Positions 17,366-25,205 of a stretch of DNA of 64,000 nucleotides are shown here, in pieces. The notes under the pieces were generated by a model. The model was not told the DNA's origin. It searched no databases and saw only the letters and a list, made by a program, of their open reading frames with translations. This stretch comes from Cellulomonas endophytica. GTDB lineage: Bacteria; Actinomycetota; Actinomycetes; Actinomycetales; Cellulomonadaceae. The number at the start of each line of letters is the position of its first letter. Positions within the stretch are counted from its first letter, which is position 1. The translations under genes and the position numbers were made by a program. The stretch is from contig NZ_RWJX01000003.1 in NCBI RefSeq assembly GCF_004123805.1, positions 1 through 64,000 on the forward strand. The letters run 5' to 3'.

Positions 17366-18883
17366 TCAGGCCGTCGGCGACGCGTCCCGCCCCGAGGCCG
17401 GTCGCGTCGCCGGCCCCGGCCCGGCCACCGGCCCCGACGGGGCGTCCGCGAGGTCCGCCACCGGCGGCCGGGCGCGCGCGAAGGAGCCCGACAGGGACCG
17501 GTACTGCGGGCTCGCGAGCGCCAGGACCGTCACCACGAGACCGGCGGCACCCGTGACGACGAACACGAGGGCGATGGCCCGCGCCTGCCCCGTGCCGAAC
17601 CACGCGCCGATCGCGTCCGCCCCGGCGCCGTCGGTCATGAACGGGACGACGGCGAACTGCGTGAGGGGCCCGACGAGGAACGCCGTCAGGGGCGCGGCCG
17701 ACTGCTCGACGCTCTGCGCGAAGCCGAACACCCGCCCCTGCCGCTCGTAGGGCACCACGCGCTGCAGCACGGTCTGCTCCGCGGCCTCGGCGAACGGCAT
17801 GAGGAGCATGAAGACGGCCATCGCGACGGTGAGGGTGACGACGGACGCGGCGAGCGGGAAGAGCATCGTCACCGCCCACGCCCCCACGTTGACGAGCAGC
17901 AGCAGGCGCACGGGCCGTGCTCCCAGGCCCAGCCGCGCGACGAGCAGCCCGCCGACGATCATGAGCGCGCTGAGCCCTCCCCAGAGCAGCCCCCACACCT
18001 GCACGGACACGAGCGAGAGCCCGTAGGCGTCCATGAGCGCCATGAAGGCGCCGCCGAGGAAGTTGTTGAAGCAGCTGAAGCCGATGAGGGGCACGAGCCC
18101 GGGGACGCCGCGCACCAGCCGCCAGGTCCCCCGCAGGTCGACGCCGGCGCCGAGGTCGGGCCCGGGGCCGGGCCCGGGGTCGGGCCCGGCGTCGGGCCCG
18201 GCACCGGGGCCACCGCCCGACCTCCCGTCCTCGGCCGCGTGCGGCGGCCGCTCCGGCACGTGCACGCGCGCGAGGTGCGCCACGGACGCGACGAGCACGA
18301 CGAGCGCGAGCAGCAGGACGGGCAGCATCCCGCCGGCGGCCACGAGCACGCCGCTGAGGACCGACGTGACGAGCATCGAGGTGCCCGTCACCGTCCCGAC
18401 GAGCCCGTTCGCCCGGTCCCGACGGTCCTCGGGGACGAGCAGCGTCACGAGCGTGGGCAGCGCGATCATCCGCGGGTTGCCGGCGATGACGCCGACCATG
18501 AGCAGCACGATGAGGACCCACAGCTCCCAGGAGCCCACGTCCGTGAACGTGCGCGCCGGCGTCACCAGGTACAGCGCCAGGCAGAGCGCGTAGATCGCGG
18601 CGGACGCGAGCGCGGAGGCCTGCAGCACCGTCCGCTTGGGGTGGTGGTCGACGAGGCTGCCGAACCAGATGCCGGTGGCGGCCGTGGCGACGAGGAACAC
18701 CCCGGCCACCGTGCCCGTGGCGAAGACGGAGCGCGTCTCCAGGAACACCCAGAACGTCAGGGCGAACCACACGGTGTAGTTGACGAGCGCGACGACCGCG
18801 TTGCTCACGAGGAGGTGGGCGAACACGCGTTGCGTCCCGGTGCGCAGATCGAGCCGGGGGGAGGCGTCCTGGGAGCCGGCCAC
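17366..18883 (-). CDS. Major facilitator superfamily transporter
   Basis: The 505-residue protein has about 12 membrane segments starting with FAHLLVSNAVVALVNYTVWF. The cytoplasmic loop motif GSLVDHHPKRTVL between segments 2 and 3 is typical, and a central Gly-Pro-Asp-rich loop at about residues 225-250 is extended by short repeats. It resembles drug or macrolide efflux proteins of the MFS. The GTG at 18883 is preferred because GAGAGGA precedes it by 7 bases; an ATG at 18961 would add 26 Ala/Gly-rich residues. The substrate is unknown. Confidence 0.85.
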   Translation of the reverse strand: MAGSQDASPRLDLRTGTQRVFAHLLVSNAVVALVNYTVWFALTFWVFLETRSVFATGTVAGVFLVATAATGIWFGSLVDHHPKRTVLQASALASAAIYALCLALYLVTPARTFTDVGSWELWVLIVLLMVGVIAGNPRMIALPTLVTLLVPEDRRDRANGLVGTVTGTSMLVTSVLSGVLVAAGGMLPVLLLALVVLVASVAHLARVHVPERPPHAAEDGRSGGGPGAGPDAGPDPGPGPGPDLGAGVDLRGTWRLVRGVPGLVPLIGFSCFNNFLGGAFMALMDAYGLSLVSVQVWGLLWGGLSALMIVGGLLVARLGLGARPVRLLLLVNVGAWAVTMLFPLAASVVTLTVAMAVFMLLMPFAEAAEQTVLQRVVPYERQGRVFGFAQSVEQSAAPLTAFLVGPLTQFAVVPFMTDGAGADAIGAWFGTGQARAIALVFVVTGAAGLVVTVLALASPQYRSLSGSFARARPPVADLADAPSGPVAGPGPATRPASGRDASPTA

Positions 18884-19215
18884 GGGCGTTCCTCTCGTCG
18901 TGCGGGCGCCCCCGGGAGGGGCGGCTCCCCCGTCCTGACCCGGCGCGGCTGCCGGAGTCATCGCCCCGCCGCGACCGCCCCCGGCGGGTGCCCGATATGC
19001 GGCTTTCACCCGGAAGAGTGGAACGAGACCTAGATCACATGCGCGCGCACAGGCCCCGCGGCGACCTGCACGTATACGGCACCTGGGGGAACGGCGCCAC
19101 CGGAAGCAGCGGGTGAAAGTCAAGAGCCAGAGAGTGACGTCCGACATAAGGGGGGACGACGTCTCACCCGGAGGATCCGGCCGAGGCATACCGACCTGGA
19201 CCCCTGGAGGCTCCT
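18884..19215. other. 332-base divergent intergenic region upstream of the MFS and GH26 genes
   Basis: No gene is seen here. It holds the ribosome-binding site of the MFS gene, a 10-base inverted repeat (CTTTCACCCG at 19003-19012 and CGGGTGAAAG at 19110-19119) about 97 bases apart, and a possible alternative-sigma promoter at 19120-19149. It is the least G+C-rich stretch in this part of the window, as expected for regulatory DNA. No known riboswitch core was recognised. Confidence 0.5.
19120..19149 (+). promoter_or_regulatory. Possible FliA/WhiG-type promoter for the GH26 gene
   Basis: TCAAG at 19120-19124 and CCGACATAA at 19141-19149 are separated by 16 bases, resembling the TAAA/GCCGATAA pattern of sigma-28-like factors in actinomycetes. 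The match is imperfect and the call is tentative. Confidence 0.25.
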
Positions 19216-20610
19216 GTGCACCTCCCCCTGGCTCTCGCCCGTACCGCCCGACGTGCCGTCGGCGCCGCGCTGGCCCTCACCGTGGCCACGACCGGCTTCC
19301 TCGCCGGCGCCGCACCCGCCTCGGCGAACCCCTCGGAGAGCTCCGCGACGCGGACCCGCTCCGGCGCCTACGTCGGCGCCCGCAACTTCACCGCCCTCGC
19401 CGCCTTCGAGTCCATGCGCGGCGCCCGCGCCACGATCGGCTTCGACTTCCTGGACGGCACGAGCTGGACGTCCATGAAGAACCCGTGGGTGATGAACGGC
19501 TGGTCCGGCAAGGGCCTCGAGGTCGTCTACTCCGCCCCGATGCTGCCGGCGGACTCCTCCACGACGCTCCAGGCCGGCGCCCGCGGCTCGTACAACGCGC
19601 ACTGGAAGACGATCGCGCAGAACCTCGTCGCGGCGAAGCAGCCGAACGCCGTCCTGCGCATCGGCTGGGAGATGAACGGGAACTGGTTCCGCTGGTCGGC
19701 CATCCCGGACCCGGGCGCCTACGTCGCCTACTGGCGCCAGATCGTCACGACGATGCGCTCGGTCCCCGGGACGAACTTCAGGTTCGAGTGGGCCCCGAAC
19801 ATCGGCCAGGGCAGCAAGACGGGCTTCAACAAGGAGTCCGCGTACCCGGGTGACGCCTACGTCGACCTCGTCGGCATGAGCTTCTACGACCAGCACTGGG
19901 GCATGGCGCCGAGCCGCTCCGCCGACCGCTGGCGGGACTTCCTCACGATGTCGGGCGGCCTGCAGTGGGCGGCCGACTTCTCCCGGGCCCACGGCAAGCG
20001 CGCCTCGCTCTCCGAGTGGGGCCTGTCCAAGCGGTGCGACGGCCACGGCGGCCTGGACAACCCGCTGTACATCAACAACGTCCTCGCCTTCGCGGACAAG
20101 CACGACTTCTACTACGAGAGCTACTACGACTGGAACGTCAGCTCCTGCGAGATCCACAAGGTCACGACCGGCGTCTTCCCGACCGCCCGCGAGGCCTACA
20201 AGAAGTGGTTCCAGCCCCGCCCCGTCGTGACCTTCTCCTCCGGGACCCCGACGACGAGCACCGTCCCCGCGGCGGACGCGACCCTCTCGGCCGCCCTCAA
20301 GCTCAGCACGAGCTCCTCGCGCTCCAACCCGGTGGCGCTCGCCGGCCGGACCGTGTCCGGCAAGGTGTACCTCTTCGTGACGCCGAGCAGGACGCCCGCG
20401 TCGATCTCGTACCACCTGGACGACCCGACGATGTCGAAGGCCCCGCGGACGGTCGAGCGGACGGCGCCCTGGGACTTCCTCGGCGGCTCCACCACGGTCG
20501 CCAACCCGTTCGACACGAGCACGCTGGCCGCCGGGTCGCACACCCTGACGATCTCCGTGACGTACACGGACGGCTCGAAGCAGGTCGGCCGCGCGAGCTT
20601 CACGCGCTGA
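19216..20610 (+). CDS. Secreted glycoside hydrolase family 26-like enzyme (beta-mannanase/glucanase type)
   Basis: The 464-residue protein begins with a signal peptide ending near APASANP. The catalytic domain at about residues 45-335 shows the two glutamates expected in clan GH-A: the acid/base in LRIGWEMNGNWF near residue 153 and the nucleophile in ASLSEWGL near 268. WAPN and DLVGMSFYD are further GH26-like landmarks. A C-terminal Ig/cadherin-like beta domain (about 345-464) may bind polymer or the cell surface. The GTG start follows TGGAGG. Likely substrates are beta-mannan or mixed beta-glucan, but the exact specificity cannot be read. A strong hairpin follows the gene. Confidence 0.85.
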   Translation: MHLPLALARTARRAVGAALALTVATTGFLAGAAPASANPSESSATRTRSGAYVGARNFTALAAFESMRGARATIGFDFLDGTSWTSMKNPWVMNGWSGKGLEVVYSAPMLPADSSTTLQAGARGSYNAHWKTIAQNLVAAKQPNAVLRIGWEMNGNWFRWSAIPDPGAYVAYWRQIVTTMRSVPGTNFRFEWAPNIGQGSKTGFNKESAYPGDAYVDLVGMSFYDQHWGMAPSRSADRWRDFLTMSGGLQWAADFSRAHGKRASLSEWGLSKRCDGHGGLDNPLYINNVLAFADKHDFYYESYYDWNVSSCEIHKVTTGVFPTAREAYKKWFQPRPVVTFSSGTPTTSTVPAADATLSAALKLSTSSSRSNPVALAGRTVSGKVYLFVTPSRTPASISYHLDDPTMSKAPRTVERTAPWDFLGGSTTVANPFDTSTLAAGSHTLTISVTYTDGSKQVGRASFTR

Positions 20611-20628
20611 CCCCTCGCCCGCACCGGC

Positions 20629-20666
20629 CGACGCCCCGCTCCCCCGCACCGGGGGGCGGGGCGTCG
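20629..20666 (+). terminator. Hairpin terminator after the GH26 gene
   Basis: An 11-base stem (CGACGCCCCGC pairing with GCGGGGCGTCG) is followed by TCGTC. It also lies 6 bases from the stop of the convergent DUF6510 gene, so it may act in both directions. Confidence 0.75.
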
Positions 20667-20671
20667 TCGTC

Positions 20672-21004
20672 TCAGCCGCCCGCCCCCGGAGCCCCACCGG
20701 TCGGCGCCGCGCCGGTCAGCGCCGCGAGGCAGCCGACCTCCAGGCGCACCCCGCCCGGGACGTGCAGCACCGTGAGCAGCGTGCGCGTGCACCCGCGGCA
20801 CCGCACGAGCGCCCCCGCCGCGTCGACCTCGACGACGGCCTGAGCCAGCGGCGCGTGCGCCCCGCACCCGCGGCACTCGGCCACGGCGGTCGTCACCTCC
20901 ACGGCGAGGACCTCCCCCAGCAGCCCGGCGGCGGCGTTGCCGTCGACGGGCGGCCGCCCCGCCGGTGTCCCCGCCCCGGGCCGGGGCGGGTGCGGGCCCG
21001 TCAC
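20672..21004 (-). CDS. DUF6510 family zinc-ribbon-like protein
   Basis: The 110-residue protein has two Cys pairs, CRGCG near residue 45 and CRGC near 69, which would hold one zinc as a ribbon. The opening VDGNAAAGLLGEVLAVEVTTA is characteristic of DUF6510. It is the last gene of a three-gene cluster with a sulfite-oxidase-like molybdoenzyme and a flavin reductase, the usual company of this family, but its biochemical role is not known. It may be a small redox or assembly partner. Confidence 0.8.
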   Translation of the reverse strand: MTGPHPPRPGAGTPAGRPPVDGNAAAGLLGEVLAVEVTTAVAECRGCGAHAPLAQAVVEVDAAGALVRCRGCTRTLLTVLHVPGGVRLEVGCLAALTGAAPTGGAPGAGG

Positions 21005-21074
21005 GACCGCCCCCGCGTCCCGGGCCGTGCGCGTCCCGTGCCCCCCGTGCCTGCTCCGCCTGCCGTGCCCCCCA

Positions 21075-21791
21075 TCAGGACCCCCCGAACCGTTCGGTGC
21101 GGATGCGGCCCGGCGGGTGCCCGGCCGCGACGAGCAGCGACGCGGCGGCCTCGACGAACCCCGTCGGCCCGCACACGTACACGGTGGGGCCCGCCTCCGG
21201 CGGCAGGGCCGCCGCCGCGAGGCCGGCCGCCGTCAGCCGCCCGGGCGTCCCGGGCCACCCCGGCGGCGCCGCGCGGGTCCACACCCAGTCGAGGCGGAAC
21301 GCGTCGTCGACGAGCGCCTCCAGCTCGGGCCGGTAGAAGGCGTCCGCCGGGGTCCGCACGGAGCACAGCAGGCGGAACGGCGCCGGGCTGCGGGCCGCGG
21401 CGTGCGCGCGGACCATCGCGACGAGCGGCACGACCCCCGACCCGCCGGCGACGAGCTGCACCGGCCCGGGGTCCTCGGGCTGCCAGACGAAGTACCGGCC
21501 GAGCGGCCCGCGGACCTCGAGCACGTCACCGGGGCGCACGTCCTGGACGAGGTAGGGCGAGACCTCGCCGTCGGGCACCTCGTCGACCGCCAGCTCGACC
21601 CGCTCCCCAGCACCGACGGACGCCACGGAGTACGAGCGCACGGCCTGGTACCCGTCCTCCGCGGTGAGGCGCAGGTCGAGGTGCTGCCCGGCGAGGTTGC
21701 CCGGCCACCCGGGCACGTCGAGCACGAGCACCCGCCCCGACGCGGACGCCGGCACCACCTCGGCGACCCGCGCCGCCAGCCAGCCGCTCAC
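21075..21791 (-). CDS. Ferredoxin-NADP reductase-like FAD oxidoreductase
   Basis: The 238-residue protein has an FAD domain with RSYSVAS near residue 72 (the RxYS flavin motif) and GPLGRYFVW. An NAD(P) domain follows with VAGGSGVVPLVAM near 120 and VYVCGPTGFVEAA near 205. There is no 2Fe-2S domain, so electrons must pass directly to or from a partner. The GTG at 21791 is chosen at the start of homology; the 64 bases upstream are a hexamer repeat. It most likely reduces the neighbouring molybdoenzyme or accepts electrons from it. Confidence 0.85.
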   Translation of the reverse strand: MSGWLAARVAEVVPASASGRVLVLDVPGWPGNLAGQHLDLRLTAEDGYQAVRSYSVASVGAGERVELAVDEVPDGEVSPYLVQDVRPGDVLEVRGPLGRYFVWQPEDPGPVQLVAGGSGVVPLVAMVRAHAAARSPAPFRLLCSVRTPADAFYRPELEALVDDAFRLDWVWTRAAPPGWPGTPGRLTAAGLAAAALPPEAGPTVYVCGPTGFVEAAASLLVAAGHPPGRIRTERFGGS

Positions 21792-21815
21792 GCACGCCCC
21801 GCCGGCGGCCGCACC

Positions 21816-21851
21816 GGCACGGGCACGGGCACGGGCACGGGCAGGGGCACG
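21816..21851. repeat. GGCACG hexamer tandem repeat between two cassette genes
   Basis: Six consecutive hexamers, five of them exact GGCACG and one GGCAGG, fill the gap between the sulfite-oxidase-like gene and the reductase gene. They could alter spacing between the two reading frames by slippage. Confidence 0.8.
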
Positions 21852-21855
21852 AACC

Positions 21856-22449
21856 TCACCAGTACCGCTGCTCGCGCCACGGGTCGCCGTAGAGGTGGTA
21901 GCCGTTGCGCTCCCAGAAGCCGGGCTCGTCCGTCTCCGTGAGCACGAGCCCACGGACCCACTTCGCGCTCTTCCAGAAGTACAGGTGCGGCACGAGGAGG
22001 CGGGCGGGGCCGCCGTGCTCGTCGGGCAGCGGCGCGCCCTCGAACTCCGTGGCGATCCAGGCCTTCCCGTCGACGAGGTCGGCCAGCGGCACGTTCGTCG
22101 TGTACCCGCCGTAGCAGTGCACCGTGGTGAAGGCGGCCGTCGTCTCCACGCCCTCCAGGAGCGTGTCGACCGCGACCCCGCGCCAGCGCGTGCCGAGCTT
22201 CGACCAGCGCGTCACGCAGTGGATGTCGGTGCGGACGTCCTCCTGCGGCAGCGCGAGCAGCTCCTCCCAGGACCAGGTGCGCCGGGCGCCGGTCTCCGTC
22301 CGGACCTCGAGCTCCCACTCGCCCGCGTGGAGGTGCGGGGTCGGGCCGGCCGACAGCACGGGGAAGTCCGTCGTGAGGTACTGCCCGGGCGGCAGCGCGG
22401 GGTCCTGCTCACGGCGGCGGGCTCCGAAGCCCCGGGAGACGACGGCCAT
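21856..22449 (-). CDS. Sulfite oxidase-like molybdopterin oxidoreductase
   Basis: The 197-residue protein consists of the SUOX-fold molybdopterin domain only. The probable molybdenum-ligand Cys is in DIHCVTRWSKLGTRW near residue 75. HCYGGYTTNVPLADL and PHLYFWKSAKWVRGL are typical of the YedY/MsrP-like branch. No Tat signal or dimerisation domain is present, so it is probably cytoplasmic. The ATG follows GAGGAGG. With the flavin reductase and DUF6510 protein downstream it forms a putative reductase system. The substrate is unknown. Confidence 0.88.
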   Translation of the reverse strand: MAVVSRGFGARRREQDPALPPGQYLTTDFPVLSAGPTPHLHAGEWELEVRTETGARRTWSWEELLALPQEDVRTDIHCVTRWSKLGTRWRGVAVDTLLEGVETTAAFTTVHCYGGYTTNVPLADLVDGKAWIATEFEGAPLPDEHGGPARLLVPHLYFWKSAKWVRGLVLTETDEPGFWERNGYHLYGDPWREQRYW

Positions 22450-22711
22450 CGCGGTCCTCCTCGTCAGGGGTGGTGCAGGGCGTGCGGCAGCGGTGGTGAC
22501 CGCGTGCGGCGGGCACCTCGGCGCGGTCGCGCCGCTGAGCAGGGCCACTGTGGCGCAGGCACGGGCCGTCGCGCCAGGGGCGGCGGGGGTGCCGCGGGTG
22601 CCGCGGCCCGGCCGTTCCGGGCGGGGCCCGGCTGTGGAAAGGTCGGAGATGCCCTCAGCCGCCCCTCCCGGCCGCCCGGACCCGGACGGGGCCCTCCCCC
22701 AGGAGGCCCGT

Positions 22712-23551
22712 GTGACCCGCCCCCGGCCCTTCGCCCAGGTCGACGTCTTCACCTCGACCGCGCTGCTCGGCAACCCCGTCGCCGTGGTCCTCGACGCGGC
22801 GGACCTCGACGACGCGTCCATGGCGGCCTTCGCGCGGTGGACGAACCTGTCGGAGACGACGTTCGTGCTGCCGCCGACCGCACCGCGCGCCGACTACCGC
22901 CTGCGGATCTTCACGCCCGGCGGCGAGCTGCCGTTCGCCGGGCACCCCACGCTCGGCTCCGCGCACGCGTGGCTCGAGGCCGGCGGCGTGCCGCGGGACG
23001 GGGACGCCGTCGTCCAGGAGTGCGCGGCCGGCCTCGTCCCCCTGCGGCGCGACGGCGACGGCCTGGCGTTCCTCGCCCCGCCGCTGCTGCGGGACGGCCC
23101 GCTCGACGAGCCGCTCGTGACCCGGGTCGCCGCCGCGCTGGGCCTCGGGCGCGACGAGGTGCTCGACCACCGCTGGGCCGACAACGGACCGGGCTGGGCC
23201 GCCGTGCTCCTGGCCTCGGCAGACGCGGTGCTGGCGCTGAGGCCGGACCCGGCGCTCGTCGGGGACCTGCGGATCGGGGTCGTCGGGCCGCTCCCGCCGG
23301 GCGGGCACGCCGCCGTCGAGGTGCGCGCGTTCTGCCCGTCGCTGGGCGTGCCCGAGGACCCCGTCACCGGGAGCCTCGACGCCGGGCTGGCGCCGTGGCT
23401 CGTCGCGACGGGGGTCGTGCCGCCCGTCTACGTCGCCTCGCAGGGGGCGGCCGTGGGGAGGCGCGGCGCGGTGCGGGTGCGCGTCGAGGACGGCGTGGTC
23501 CACGTCGGCGGCACGAGCACGACGTGCATCCGGGGCACCGTCGTGCTGTAG
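22712..23551 (+). CDS. PhzF family isomerase/epimerase-like protein
   Basis: The 279-residue protein has two similar halves of the diaminopimelate-epimerase fold. The opening QVDVFTSTALLGNPVAVVLDA, NLSETTFVLPP with the conserved catalytic Glu near residue 44, and RIFTPGGELPFAGHPTLGSAH near 70-90 are all PhzF landmarks. PEDPVTGSLDAGLAPWL closes the second half. A GTG start is set by AGGAGG five bases upstream. Members isomerise small unsaturated acids, but only a few have known substrates, and no phenazine genes are nearby. Confidence 0.9.
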   Translation: MTRPRPFAQVDVFTSTALLGNPVAVVLDAADLDDASMAAFARWTNLSETTFVLPPTAPRADYRLRIFTPGGELPFAGHPTLGSAHAWLEAGGVPRDGDAVVQECAAGLVPLRRDGDGLAFLAPPLLRDGPLDEPLVTRVAAALGLGRDEVLDHRWADNGPGWAAVLLASADAVLALRPDPALVGDLRIGVVGPLPPGGHAAVEVRAFCPSLGVPEDPVTGSLDAGLAPWLVATGVVPPVYVASQGAAVGRRGAVRVRVEDGVVHVGGTSTTCIRGTVVL

Positions 23552-23554
23552 CGC

Positions 23555-23578
23555 GGCCTCCGGGCGGACCGGGAGGCC
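23555..23578. terminator. Hairpin between convergent PhzF and CDF genes
   Basis: The stem GGCCTCC/GGAGGCC with a 10-base loop lies directly after the PhzF stop and 6 bases from the CDF stop. Confidence 0.55.
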
Positions 23579-23583
23579 GGCCG

Positions 23584-24738
23584 TCAGGGGTGGTGGGCGG
23601 CCTCGTGCGCGCCGTGGCCCACGGGCTCGAGCTGGAACGTGCAGTGGGAGGTGTCGAAGTGCCCGCCGAGGCACTCGGACAGCGCGTCCAGCACCACGCC
23701 GCTGCGCCCCTCGACGAGGCACTCCTCGTCCACGACGACGTGCGCCGACAGCGCGGGCACCCCGCTCGTGATGGTCCAGGCGTGCAGGTCGTGCACGTCC
23801 AGGACGCCCGGGACGCCGCGGATGTGCTGCCGCACGGCGTCGAGGTCGATCCCGCGGGGTGTCGCCTCCAGCAGCACGTCGAGGGTCTCGCGCAGCAGCG
23901 ACCAGGCCCGGGGCAGGATGAGCACCCCGATGACGACGGACGCCACGACGTCCGCCCGCGCCCACCCCGTCAGCGCCACGACGGCCCCGGCCACGAGGAC
24001 CGCGACCGACCCCAGCAGGTCCCCGAGGACCTCGAGGTACGCGCCCCGCAGGTTCAGGCTCTCCGCGCGCCCGCCGTGCAGCAGGCGCAGGGAGACGAGG
24101 TTCGCCACCGCCCCGGCACCGGCCGCGGCGAGCATGACGCCCGTGCCGACCGCGGGCGGGTCCGACCAGCGCCGCACCGCCTCGACGACCACCCACACCG
24201 CCAGCGCGCCGAGCAGCAGCGCGTTCACCATCGCCGCGAGGACCTCCGCCCGCTGCCAGCCGAAGGTGCGCGTGGTGGTGGCGGGCCGGGCCGCGAGCGC
24301 GACGGCGCCCAGCGCGATCGCGATGCCCGCCGCGTCGGTGAGCATGTGGCCCGCGTCGGCGAGCAGCGCCAGCGACCCCGACACGAGGCCGCCGACCACC
24401 TGCACGCCGACGACGCCGAGCGTGATCGCCAGGACCGCGACGAGCCGCCGCCGGTGCCGGCCGGTCGCCGTGCCGTGCGCGTGGGAGTGGGTGTGCGCGT
24501 GGGGGTGCGGGCGCCCGTCCGCGTGCCCGTGCCCGTGCCCCGCCGACCGCCGCGCCGCCGGGGCGGCCTCCGCGTCGGCCCCCGCCGCGCCCGCGGGTCC
24601 GTGCCGGGGCGGGCCGTCGGGGCCGGGGCGGTGGTCGTCGTCGGACGCACCGTTCCCGCGCCCCGGTCGTGGCTCGCCCCCGGGGCGCAGGGGCTCGCAG
24701 CCCTCCGCGCGGCCGTCGCCGGGCACGGGCTCCACCAC
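23584..24738 (-). CDS. Cation diffusion facilitator (CzcD/ZitB-like zinc exporter)
   Basis: The 384-residue protein has a disordered N-terminus and a His-rich metal-collecting stretch (HGHGHADGRPHPHAH) near residues 65-85. Six membrane helices follow; helix 2 carries ADAGHMLTDA and helix 5 GAYLEVLGDLLGS, giving the tetrahedral metal site of D-H-D type. A cytoplasmic C-terminal domain contains DVHDLHAWTITSG. It exports zinc or a similar divalent ion by proton exchange. The GTG at 24738 fits a leaderless transcript: TAGCAT (24746-24751) lies 7 bases upstream. Confidence 0.92.
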   Translation of the reverse strand: MVEPVPGDGRAEGCEPLRPGGEPRPGRGNGASDDDHRPGPDGPPRHGPAGAAGADAEAAPAARRSAGHGHGHADGRPHPHAHTHSHAHGTATGRHRRRLVAVLAITLGVVGVQVVGGLVSGSLALLADAGHMLTDAAGIAIALGAVALAARPATTTRTFGWQRAEVLAAMVNALLLGALAVWVVVEAVRRWSDPPAVGTGVMLAAAGAGAVANLVSLRLLHGGRAESLNLRGAYLEVLGDLLGSVAVLVAGAVVALTGWARADVVASVVIGVLILPRAWSLLRETLDVLLEATPRGIDLDAVRQHIRGVPGVLDVHDLHAWTITSGVPALSAHVVVDEECLVEGRSGVVLDALSECLGGHFDTSHCTFQLEPVGHGAHEAAHHP

Positions 24739-25205
24739 GCCCCCGATGCTAGCCGCGCCGGCCCCGGCGACCGCGACCTGACGCCGGCAGCCGGGTCCCG
24801 TCGACGCCGCCGTGGAGGGACGCTGCACCGGCGCGTCGGCACGCCGCCGGCCACCGCCTCGCGACGGCGTGCCGGGGCCACCGCTGCAGCGTCCGTCCGC
24901 GGCCTCGGTCCCGGTGCCGGCTGCGGGCACGACAGCGGCCCGGACGGCGCGTCTCGCGTCCGTCCGGGCCGGCCGCCGGCGTCCCGCCCCTGCACGGGAT
25001 CCGGCCGCACCCGGTGGGACCGCCGCAGCACCGGCGGGCCCCGGTGCCGGCGGACGCGGGCGGCGTCCCTCCCGCCGCGGGCGTCCGGGCCCGGCGCGGG
25101 CACGTCCTGCGACCGTAGGCACCGCCGGTGAGCACGCGACGGCCGCCCGGCGTCCGGTGGGCGTCCGCCCGGCGACGGTCGGGTGAACGCGGCGGCCCCC
25201 GCTCG
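24739..25205. other. 467-base intergenic region with nested and single inverted repeats
   Basis: No convincing gene is found. It holds a nested palindrome: outer 10-base arms GGACGCTGCA (24818-24827) and TGCAGCGTCC (24885-24894), inner 10-base arms CGGCACGCCG (24837-24846) and CGGCGTGCCG (24865-24874). The two internal gaps of 9 and 10 bases are nearly symmetric, so a two-stem rod of 77 bases can form. A separate perfect 10-base stem GGCCCGGACG (24937-24946) with its complement at 24961-24970 follows, and a 7-base stem lies near 25028-25047. The region separates two minus-strand transport genes and could hold a terminator, a non-coding RNA or a repeat element. Confidence 0.6.

Noticed and set aside
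18990-19215. A riboswitch (c-di-GMP or c-di-AMP type) upstream of the GH26 gene
   Set aside because: The conserved cores of these classes could not be found. Only isolated short matches occur.
24812-25186. A 124-residue plus-strand open frame in the gap between the CDF and FNT genes
   Set aside because: Composition is Arg/Pro/Ala-rich with no ribosome-binding site, and it runs through three inverted repeats. It looks like chance openness of G+C-rich DNA.
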